From contig NZ_CP025546.1 in the NCBI RefSeq assembly GCF_003614435.1, positions 744,001 to 808,000 of the forward strand: a DNA stretch of 64,000 nucleotides. Direction: 5' to 3'. Origin of the DNA: Mycobacterium paragordonae (GTDB lineage: Bacteria > Actinomycetota > Actinomycetes > Mycobacteriales > Mycobacteriaceae). The translations under genes and the position numbers were made by a program. The notes beneath the pieces were generated by a model that was given only the letters and a program-made list of their open reading frames with translations, did not search any database and had not been told where the DNA came from. This document shows, one piece after another, positions 9,411 through 16,005 of the stretch (its first letter is position 1; every line of letters starts with the position of its first letter).

Positions 9411-10645
9411 GGAGGCCGGCCCGCAAACGGCTCGCGCTCGGCGGACTGCTGGCGGTGGTCGGTCCGGGGTTGCTGGCGGGCCTCTCCGACGACGACCCGG
9501 CCGGCATCACGACCTACTCGGTCCTCGGCACGAAGCACGGCTACCAGCTGTTGTGGGTGCTCGTGCTCTCCACCGTCGCCCTAGTGATCTTCCACGGCCT
9601 GGCAGCACGCATGGGTGTGGTCACCGGACAGGGCCTCATCGGCCTCGTGCGCCAGCGGTACGGCGTGCGGTTGGGCGGTGCCGTGCTCGCCGCCCTCGTG
9701 ATCGCCAACGTCGGCACGACCTGTGCTGAGTTCGCCGGGATCGCCGCCGGCTCCGAACTGTTCGGCGTCAGCCGCTACGCGAGCGTCCCCGCAGCGGCGG
9801 TGGTCGTCTCCCTGCTGGTGCTGCGTGGCAGCTTCCACCGCGTCGAGCACGTCCTGCTACTGCTGTCGACGATCTTCCTGGCCTACGTCGGGTCCGGAGT
9901 GCTGGCCCATCCGGACTGGGGGGCCGCACTCCACGGCATGCTGGTTCCGAGCATGCCCGCCAATGGCGAAGCCGTCGCCATCGTCACCGCCACCCTCGGC
10001 ACCACGCTCGCCCCGTGGGGACTTTCTTTCATGCAGTCCTACGCGGTCGACAAGAAGCTTCGGACCGAGGACCTCCCTCTGGTGCGGCTCGACGTGGTGA
10101 CGGGGGCCGTGCTCACCGGGGTCATCGGGTTCTTCGTCGTGGTGGCGTGTGCGGCGACGCTCTACCGCGACGGCCGCTCCATCCAGGACGCTGCCGACAC
10201 CGCAGTGGCTCTCGAACCCCTCGCCGGCCCCGCCGCCTCGACACTGTTCGCGGTGGGATTGATCGGGGCGGCGTTGCTGGCTGCCTCCATACTGCCGCTG
10301 TCGACGGCCTATTCGGTGTGCGAGTACGCCGGCATCGAAGCAGCCGTCGACGATTCTTATCGCGAGGCCAAGACCTTCTACTTGACGTTCGGAATTGTCA
10401 CGCTCATCAGCGCGCTCGCCGTGCTCATCCCGAATGCCCCGCTCGTGACGATCCTGGTGGCCACCCAGGTGCTCAATGCCGTGCTACTGGTGCCGCTGCT
10501 GTTCGCGATGATCGGCATCGGGCGTGACCGCGACCTGATGGGACCGTTCACCATTGGCTCTGCCGGCGCGATCGCCTACGGTCTCACGACCGCCATGGTG
10601 GTGCTTTGCGTTGCTGCGCTGGCGGTCACATCCCTCACCGGATGA
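9407..10645 (+). CDS. Nramp-family divalent metal transporter with non-canonical motifs
   Basis: A 412-aa integral membrane protein with about 11 hydrophobic helices, starting at a TTG that overlaps the previous stop. It belongs to the Nramp (MntH) superfamily. The helix 1 motif normally reads DPGN and here reads DDDPAG. The helix 6 motif normally reads MPH and here is in LGTTLAPWGLSFMQS, so the metal-selecting Met and His are replaced by Ala and Trp. Such changes occur in Nramp-related magnesium transporters, and the MgtE-N-domain partner gene supports Mg2+ or an unusual substrate. The substrate is inference. The Nramp assignment itself is firm. Confidence 0.88.
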   Translation: MRRPARKRLALGGLLAVVGPGLLAGLSDDDPAGITTYSVLGTKHGYQLLWVLVLSTVALVIFHGLAARMGVVTGQGLIGLVRQRYGVRLGGAVLAALVIANVGTTCAEFAGIAAGSELFGVSRYASVPAAAVVVSLLVLRGSFHRVEHVLLLLSTIFLAYVGSGVLAHPDWGAALHGMLVPSMPANGEAVAIVTATLGTTLAPWGLSFMQSYAVDKKLRTEDLPLVRLDVVTGAVLTGVIGFFVVVACAATLYRDGRSIQDAADTAVALEPLAGPAASTLFAVGLIGAALLAASILPLSTAYSVCEYAGIEAAVDDSYREAKTFYLTFGIVTLISALAVLIPNAPLVTILVATQVLNAVLLVPLLFAMIGIGRDRDLMGPFTIGSAGAIAYGLTTAMVVLCVAALAVTSLTG

Positions 10646-11435
10646 GGGGTGGGGCAGGGCACGCCAATTGGGCGACGACACCGAAATGATCGCTGGGCCA
10701 GACACCGCGGCGCGGTGCGTTGCACACAACGGCCGCGTCGAGCACCTTGCCCGCGCCGTCAGCGGTGCGCGCGCCTACGAAGATGTAGTCGATGCGCTGA
10801 TCCGGTGTCGGATCCTGCGCCGTGTACGGGTTGGTGTTGTTCCAGGTGAAGCCAAGCTCACCAGGATGGGCCTCCTGGAAGGCGTCGAACAGCAGGCCGC
10901 TGATGTGTCGCACCTCGGTAGATTCCGGGCGGGCGTTGAAGTCGCCACAGACAATCGGGGGGAAATCGCCAGAGCCCGTCCCGACGAAATCGGCGAGCTG
11001 ACGGACCTGTGCCTCGCGCACCCAGCCCGCGTCGAACTGGTAGGACAAGTGGGTTGAGGTGACCGACACCAGACGGTTGCGAACGCGCACATCGACCGTC
11101 AGCGCGCCGCGAGGCTCGATATTCGACCCCGCCAGGGTCAGCTGGAGCGACCGCGAGTCGACGATCGGCCAGCGGCTCAGGACCGCGTTGCCGAAATCGC
11201 TGCGGTCGGGGCGGACGTACGCGGCGGCGAACACCGCGTCCATCCCGGTCTGCTCGGCCAGCCACGTCGCCTCACACAATTCCGGTGACCGCGTCGCCTC
11301 CTGCAACGCGACCACATCAGGGCGAATCTCGGTGAACCAGTCGACGAGCGCGTGCTTGCGCTCCTCCCAGAGGTGGTCGCCCCAAATGTTCAACGTCAGC
11401 ACCGTCAGCACACCGTCCTGAGCGCGTGACGTCAC
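10635..11435 (-). CDS. Endonuclease/exonuclease/phosphatase (EEP) family hydrolase
   Basis: A 266-aa protein of the EEP fold. The motifs are in order: TLNIWG, Glu in ALQEAT, the His of TSTHLSY, the catalytic CGDFNARP, DYIFVG, and SDHFGVV at the C-terminus. Members hydrolyse phosphodiesters in nucleic acids, inositol phosphates or sphingomyelin, and this one cannot be assigned to a substrate. No signal peptide is evident, so it is cytoplasmic. The 3' end overlaps the convergent Nramp-like gene by 11 bp. I prefer the GTG at 11435; an in-frame start at 11510 would add an Arg-rich leader. Confidence 0.85.
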   Translation of the reverse strand: MTSRAQDGVLTVLTLNIWGDHLWEERKHALVDWFTEIRPDVVALQEATRSPELCEATWLAEQTGMDAVFAAAYVRPDRSDFGNAVLSRWPIVDSRSLQLTLAGSNIEPRGALTVDVRVRNRLVSVTSTHLSYQFDAGWVREAQVRQLADFVGTGSGDFPPIVCGDFNARPESTEVRHISGLLFDAFQEAHPGELGFTWNNTNPYTAQDPTPDQRIDYIFVGARTADGAGKVLDAAVVCNAPRRGVWPSDHFGVVAQLACPAPPLIR

Positions 11436-11562
11436 GTCCCGATCGTATGTGGCACGACCTCGACGCAGGGACGTTCGCGGCCTGACAAGGATCAGCGCCT
11501 GGTGGGGCATGGTCCCCGTAGCGATGATCTTTGGCAGCGGCCGCTACAGATACGTTGGGAAT

Positions 11563-12048
11563 ATGAGTGCTGCCGGCATCGTCCTCGTAGCACTCGCGAT
11601 CGCCGTCGGAATCATCGGCATCGTGGTGCCGCTGTTACCGGGCACGCTGCTGGTGTTCGGCGCGATCATGGTGTGGGCCATCGTCGAGAACACCGTCACC
11701 GCGTGGGTGACGCTCGGCGTGGTGGCCGCGCTGCTCGGTGTCGCGACATTGATCAAATACACCTGGCCCATGAAGCGGATGCGGGCCGCCGACGTGCGCA
11801 CGCTGAGTCTGGCGGCGGGCGCCGTTGCGGGCATCATTGGTTTCTTCGTAATCCCGGTGATCGGCCTGCTGGTCGGCTTCGTGCTGGGTGTCTACCTGGC
11901 CGAGCTGGCCACCCGCGGAGACCAGCGGCTGGCATGGACCTCGACGAAGCACGCCGTGAAAGGTGTCGCGTTGTCGATGGGTGTCGAGTTGGCTGCCGCG
12001 CTGCTCGCCACGGTCGCGTGGGCGTCCGGGGTGTACCTGACCCAGTAG
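11563..12048 (+). CDS. DUF456 small integral membrane protein
   Basis: A 161-aa very hydrophobic protein with about four membrane helices. It matches the DUF456 family, which has paired glycine-rich helices (IVGIVVPLLPGTLL-type and VGFVLGVYLAELA). Function is unknown for the family. The ATG at 11563 follows a GGGA site. A longer reading from 11449 would add a basic, non-homologous leader. It is divergent from the EEP hydrolase. Confidence 0.82.
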   Translation: MSAAGIVLVALAIAVGIIGIVVPLLPGTLLVFGAIMVWAIVENTVTAWVTLGVVAALLGVATLIKYTWPMKRMRAADVRTLSLAAGAVAGIIGFFVIPVIGLLVGFVLGVYLAELATRGDQRLAWTSTKHAVKGVALSMGVELAAALLATVAWASGVYLTQ

Positions 12049-12467
12049 GTGCCGCGCTGAGAGGGTTCTATCCCGAATGGTTTCCCGCGACTTCGTGCAT
12101 TCCTTAGCCACCCTAGGTACGAAAGCCTATGTTGCAAGCCAAGATTCAGTGTGCTGTTGCCGAGTCGTTGATCGTCCGTGAGAGGTGCCAGTCTCTCATC
12201 CCACCAGCGGCCACCCGGATTGCCGACGGAGCCGGTCGCTATTGCCGCGGCCGATGATGACGGCGACGTACGTGGGCAGTGCCGCGCCGCGCATTATGCG
12301 GCTGACGAATCTGCTCGATTGGCGGCACGCATTTGCGGGTTCCCAGGTTTCGATATTGTTGATGGCGCGATATTTCTGAAAAGGTCGGGCAAAGCAGACA
12401 GCTTCGGCGCGAGCGCCCGACGGACCGTCGGTCAAGCGGCGGTCAAGACGCCGTACTCTGCGAACTT
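12049..12467. other. Intergenic region without a recognisable gene
   Basis: About 420 bp between the DUF456 gene and the partial tRNA copy. Short open frames exist on both strands, but none has a family resemblance, a good start or mycobacterial codon character. Base composition becomes more AT-rich toward the right. It may be decayed DNA outside the island boundary. Confidence 0.5.
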
Positions 12468-12498
12468 ATCGAACCCGCGTATTCAGCTTGGGAAGCTG
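12468..12498 (+). repeat. Distal partial tRNA-Gly copy (candidate att site)
   Basis: This 31-bp stretch equals nucleotides 27-57 of the tRNA-Gly at 13933-14003: anticodon stem-loop, variable region and most of the T arm. Identity ends abruptly on both sides (12467 differs from 13946, and 12499 from 13978). The repeat is in direct orientation, 1479 bp from the tRNA copy. It cannot be a functional tRNA because the acceptor and D arms are missing. Confidence 0.8.
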
Positions 12499-12948
12499 CC
12501 TTGGTATATATGAGCGCCTTTTCTGTGCCGATAAATGCCAACGAATGCACATTGAAAGCCGCTGTCCAGCACATTTTTACGCACTTGCTCGCACTCATGG
12601 GTACTTAGTTGGCATTGCTGGAGATCTCCAGCAAAGCGACAAAAGCGACAAGCGCAGCTGACTGAGCCCTAGTGAGGCCGACGGAGGCAGGGTAAGCCCG
12701 GACTGACGCCGACCGGGGGCTCAATTGCCGACCAACGCGCAGAAAGTACCGAGAAGGCAATTTTAAACGTTTTCGAACATGTATAGAACGCCGAATCCTC
12801 TCGTGGAGCAATTGATTCCGATAGTATCCGTGAAATTATTGGAAATACGGCCATGGTTGCGAAGGATTGATCAATGACCAACCCGGATACTCAGTGCGGC
12901 GTCAATTTTGTCGGAGACGAGCGCAATCGCTTCGATCGTTTTTGATCA
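12499..12948. other. AT-rich segment of the candidate island without a clear gene
   Basis: About 450 bp between the distal att-like repeat and the end of the PE gene. Two overlapping minus-strand frames of about 70 codons (12605-12811, 12669-12881) have no recognisable domains and weak starts, so I do not call them genes. The segment contains the perfect palindrome at 12615-12634. Confidence 0.5.
12615..12634. repeat. Perfect 20-bp palindrome
   Basis: TTGCTGGAGATCTCCAGCAA is self-complementary over all 20 bases with no loop, which fits a dimeric protein-binding site better than a terminator. It lies 117 bp inside the distal att-like repeat of the island. No known regulator is assigned. Confidence 0.6.
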
Positions 12949-13653
12949 TCAGTAGGAGTATGATCTCAGGACAAGAAAGTTTGCCAAAATGTACGGCAAT
13001 AATAAGATAAAGGACGCATTATAAATCGTTGATGTAAAGAGAGAGGCTAATTGTCCAAGAATTGGAAATGTCGTGAACATGGAATACGCCACTTCGGTTA
13101 AAGAGTTGATTGCTACACTTAACCAAGTGGCAAGCCCTGTCGAGTTAATCAACGTTGACGTCGCGTTAATCACAATTGGCGCTAAAAATAGCGCCGCGAG
13201 ATCGAGTGAAAGCCAAGCCAAGAAAACTGAAACCACAGCTCCGCCAATTAAGATAACAGCCCCAGTGGATAGTGCAGAGATGACCGTATCGATCAGCACG
13301 TTCTGGGCGACTGCGGCAGCTGCGGCAACTGGTGCCGCAATCGTTGTCAAAGGTTGCAGCAACGACGCGACGTTGGCGGCCTCAGCACTGGCATACGAGA
13401 CCGCGCTGCCGGTGAGCTGCTGCACGAACTGCTCATAAGACACCGCCACTTGCCCGGCCAGTTTCTGATAGTCCTCGGCGTAACCGGAGAACAGGTTTGC
13501 AATACGTGCCGAGACCTCATCGGCGGCAGCGGGCAGCACGGAAAGAGTTGGGGCCGCCGCTACCATCTGGGCGGCGCTAAGCCTCGATCCAATAGCGGAC
13601 AAATCCGTTGCTGCCGCCTCCATCATTCCCGGCGACGCGATCACTGCGGACAT
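12949..13653 (-). CDS. PE family protein with hydrophobic C-terminal domain
   Basis: A 234-aa protein. Residues 1-98 are a typical PE domain (start MSAVIASPGMMEAAATDL), ending with the type VII secretion signal YxxxE in SYASAE. The remainder is not PGRS. It is about 135 residues rich in Leu, Ile, Val and Ser with several membrane-like segments, ending LPYILANFLVLRSYSY. Export by an ESX system (probably ESX-5) is expected from the family. The 3' half is markedly AT-rich for this genome, and the gene lies inside the tRNA-Gly-bounded island, so horizontal acquisition is likely. The ATG at 13653 begins the conserved PE motif. No PPE partner is nearby. Confidence 0.88.
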   Translation of the reverse strand: MSAVIASPGMMEAAATDLSAIGSRLSAAQMVAAAPTLSVLPAAADEVSARIANLFSGYAEDYQKLAGQVAVSYEQFVQQLTGSAVSYASAEAANVASLLQPLTTIAAPVAAAAAVAQNVLIDTVISALSTGAVILIGGAVVSVFLAWLSLDLAALFLAPIVINATSTLINSTGLATWLSVAINSLTEVAYSMFTTFPILGQLASLFTSTIYNASFILLLPYILANFLVLRSYSY

Positions 13654-13728
13654 CTTTGCCCTCCCAACTTGTCCTCATCGACTCATCGGTAGGACGAAAA
13701 TTCTCGCGGGAACATGTCTCACTCACTA

Positions 13729-13742
13729 GGGACTTTCGGCTC
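13729..13742. promoter_or_regulatory. Candidate DosR (DevR)-like box upstream of the PE gene
   Basis: GGGACTTTCGGCTC lies about 76-90 bp upstream of the PE start codon. It closely resembles the half-conserved mycobacterial dormancy box (GGGACTTNNGNCCC type). Similar sequence lies at the same distance before the PE_PGRS gene. This is a motif match only. Confidence 0.35.
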
Positions 13743-13932
13743 TAAGCCCCTACCGGAACTGCGGCCGCGGACCTACCGGAACCGCGTCCCAGAAACGTCA
13801 ACCAGCAACCGGACCTCAAACGTCAAGCATCAACCGGAACCGCCCACGCCGGTTCGGGGCGAGTCGAGGCAACGGGTGACATCGGGGAGCGGGCGAACAC
13901 CGTTCGAACGGTATACGTGGTGCTCAACGCGG

Positions 13933-14003
13933 AGCCGATGACGGGAATCGAACCCGCGTATTCAGCTTGGGAAGCTGATGTTCTGCCATTGAACTACATC
14001 GGC
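13933..14003 (-). tRNA. tRNA-Gly (anticodon CCC)
   Basis: The 71-nt minus-strand sequence folds as a full cloverleaf. The acceptor is GCCGATG/CATCGGC, the D stem GTTC/GAAC, the anticodon stem TCAGC/GCTGA with loop TTCCCAA (anticodon CCC), and the T stem GCGGG/CCCGT with loop TTCGATT. The discriminator is U. CC follows, but the terminal A is not encoded. M. tuberculosis also has a tRNA-Gly just before the Rv0320-dcd-udgA block. Nucleotides 27-57 are duplicated 1.48 kb downstream of its 3' end. Confidence 0.97.
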
Positions 14004-14033
14004 GCTGTTGCCCAGAAAGGCTAGCATCGGGCG

Positions 14034-14513
14034 ATGCCGAATGGTGTGCGGGTCGAACAATCCCGAACCGTCCCCGTGACGCCTGAACAGGCCTTCCGCG
14101 GAGTCATCCAGATGGACGTCCCCGCCATGTTCCGCCGACGGTATGGACCGATCCCGCCGATCCTGGCCGTCAGCGGTCCAGACACCACAGACTGGCGCGG
14201 AACGCCCGGCCAGACCCGGGTGCTGGAACTCGGCCCATGGGGCAGCGTCAGGGAGACCGTCGTCAGTGTCGACGAACCACACGCCTGGATCTACCGGATC
14301 ACCGACTTCAAGGGGCCACTTGCCGCCCTCCTGACCACGATCGACGGCGAATTCCTCTTCGCTCCGGCCGGTACCGGTACCCGAATCACGTGGCGCTACA
14401 ACATGTTTCCGCGGTCACGTGTGGCCGCGTCAGCATTGCCGGCCTTCGGCTGGTTCTGGCGGGGTTACGCGCGGCAGATGCTCGAGGAACTGGCGAACTG
14501 GTTGGTCGGCTGA
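14034..14513 (+). CDS. SRPBCC family protein
   Basis: A 159-aa protein with the START/Bet v1-like (SRPBCC) pattern. The N-terminal strand reads RVEQSRTVPVTPEQAFRGV, the middle holds a substrate-cavity loop region, and a long C-terminal helix ends MLEELANWL. These proteins bind hydrophobic ligands in a closed cavity; no ligand is predictable. It is divergent from the tRNA, and the ATG at 14034 is 30 bp from the tRNA 5' end. Confidence 0.8.
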   Translation: MPNGVRVEQSRTVPVTPEQAFRGVIQMDVPAMFRRRYGPIPPILAVSGPDTTDWRGTPGQTRVLELGPWGSVRETVVSVDEPHAWIYRITDFKGPLAALLTTIDGEFLFAPAGTGTRITWRYNMFPRSRVAASALPAFGWFWRGYARQMLEELANWLVG

Positions 14514-14641
14514 CGGGGTCAATCGCCGCAAACTACAAGCGTGTAATTCGCGAAGTCGTTAAGTCGGTGAATTAATGCAAATCCTAAAAATGTGATGTTT
14601 ACCCTTTCGTTATCATCCGTGACCTCGTATTGTGACCTCCC

Positions 14642-15313
14642 GTGGGCAGGCACGAGTTAGCTAGAAAGCCGCGGAAATCGCCCGCAGCGCTGGCTGTGGG
14701 CCTCGCCTCCGCTGCCGTGTACTTCGCGGTGGCGGGCGACGTGAGTTCGCACGGTGCCGCCCGAGCCGAAGCCAAGCCGCTGATCCCCGCCAACGAGTCA
14801 TGCTGCATCGAGCTCGCCGCGGCCACGGCCTCCACCATCGACACCTCCCACTTGAGATTCAGCATCGACGAAATGGCCCCGGCGGAGCGGTCGCGAGCCG
14901 ACCGCTCGCGCGCCAACGCGGGATCGCGCGTCCTGCCCGTCGGCGTCGCCCCGGAAGCCGGACTGCAGGTCAGGACCATCCTGGTCGAGCGCAGCATCAG
15001 CGCACTGTTCCCCGAGATCCATCAGATCGGCGGCGTGCGACCGGACGCGCTGCGGTGGCACCCCGAAGGCCTGGCGCTTGACGTGATGATCCCCAACCCG
15101 AGTTCCGACGAGGGGATCGAGCTGGGGAACGCGATCGTCACTTTCGTCCTACAGAACGCCGATCGTTTCGGTATCCAGGACGCCATCTGGCGCGGTACCT
15201 ACTACACACCCGGCGGCGGTGCTCAGTCCGGCGGCTACGGCCACTACGACCACGTCCACGTCACCACCACCGGCGGCGGCTACCCGACCGGGGATGAAAT
15301 CTACGTCCGCTAA
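14642..15313 (+). CDS. Exported protein with M15-like C-terminal domain (Rv0320-type)
   Basis: A 223-aa protein with a basic N-terminus and a hydrophobic segment (about 12-32) that should export or anchor it. The C-terminal 120 residues contain [18 protein letters not shown] and [11 protein letters not shown]. That His...Asp...His spacing recalls M15-type/ARB_07466-like cell-wall hydrolase domains. It occupies the place of Rv0320 next to dcd. Catalytic activity is not shown, and a peptidoglycan role is inference. GTG start at 14642 after a low-GC 128-bp gap that probably holds the promoter. Confidence 0.8.
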   Translation: MGRHELARKPRKSPAALAVGLASAAVYFAVAGDVSSHGAARAEAKPLIPANESCCIELAAATASTIDTSHLRFSIDEMAPAERSRADRSRANAGSRVLPVGVAPEAGLQVRTILVERSISALFPEIHQIGGVRPDALRWHPEGLALDVMIPNPSSDEGIELGNAIVTFVLQNADRFGIQDAIWRGTYYTPGGGAQSGGYGHYDHVHVTTTGGGYPTGDEIYVR

Positions 15314-15345
15314 CCCGGGCAACCACTGGCAGCTACGCTCGTCGA

Positions 15346-15918
15346 GTGCTGCTCTCCGACCGTGACCTCAGGGCCGAGATCGCCGCTGGCCGACTGGGGC
15401 TCGACCCCTTCGACGACGACCTCGTTCAGCCGTCCAGCATCGACGTCCGGCTCGACTCGTTGTTCCGGGTCTTCAACAACACCCGCTACACGCACATCGA
15501 CCCGGCGCACCAGCAGGACGAGCTGACCAGCCTCGTGCAACCCGCCGAGGGCGAGCCGTTTGTCCTGCACCCCGGCGAGTTCGTGCTCGGCTCGACTCTG
15601 GAACTCTGCACGCTGCCTGACGACCTGGCGGGCCGGTTGGAAGGCAAGTCGTCGCTGGGCCGCCTGGGTTTGCTGACGCACTCCACCGCGGGCTTCATCG
15701 ATCCGGGCTTCAGCGGCCACATCACCCTCGAACTGTCCAATGTGGCCAACCTGCCGATCACGTTGTGGCCGGGGATGAAAATCGGCCAGTTGTGCATCCT
15801 TCGCCTGACCAGCCCGTCCGAGCATCCTTACGGCAGTTCGCAAGTAGGCTCGAAGTACCAGGGTCAGCGGGGCCCGACACCTTCGCGGTCGTACCTGAAC
15901 TTCATACGCTCCACCTAG
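15346..15918 (+). CDS. dcd: dCTP deaminase, dUMP-forming
   Basis: A 190-aa enzyme nearly full-length for mycobacterial Dcd. It starts [12 protein letters not shown] and contains the nucleotide-binding stretch [20 protein letters not shown], with the catalytic Glu in [16 protein letters not shown]. Mycobacterial Dcd is bifunctional, turning dCTP directly into dUMP and supplying dTMP synthesis. GTG start at 15346, 32 bp after the Rv0320-like gene and probably in the same transcript. In M. tuberculosis udgA follows directly; here two DUF7159 genes intervene. Confidence 0.97.
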   Translation: MLLSDRDLRAEIAAGRLGLDPFDDDLVQPSSIDVRLDSLFRVFNNTRYTHIDPAHQQDELTSLVQPAEGEPFVLHPGEFVLGSTLELCTLPDDLAGRLEGKSSLGRLGLLTHSTAGFIDPGFSGHITLELSNVANLPITLWPGMKIGQLCILRLTSPSEHPYGSSQVGSKYQGQRGPTPSRSYLNFIRST

Positions 15919-16005
15919 CCTGCGCATAGCCTCTGGGGCCACAATGGAATTCGACGGCTTCGTGCCGTGTTGCCCTCCATAGACCGGTAAACCTTGGGAG
16001 GGGTT

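Larger units (their letters stand above)
12468..13977. mobile_element. Candidate tRNA-Gly-integrated island carrying a PE gene
   Basis: A segment bounded by exact 31-bp direct repeats. One copy lies inside the intact tRNA-Gly (13947-13977) and the other stands alone at 12468-12498. The segment lies on the 3' side of the tRNA (minus strand), where tRNA-targeting integrases place their DNA. The interior is visibly more AT-rich than its surroundings and holds one PE gene, a 20-bp perfect palindrome and about 450 bp of apparently non-coding DNA. No integrase, excisionase or transposase is present, so this is either a remnant or a passenger mobilised in trans. Confidence 0.55.

Noticed and set aside
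12605-12881. Two small overlapping minus-strand frames in the island.
   Set aside because: They have no ribosome binding site, homology or codon signature, and they overlap each other in different frames.
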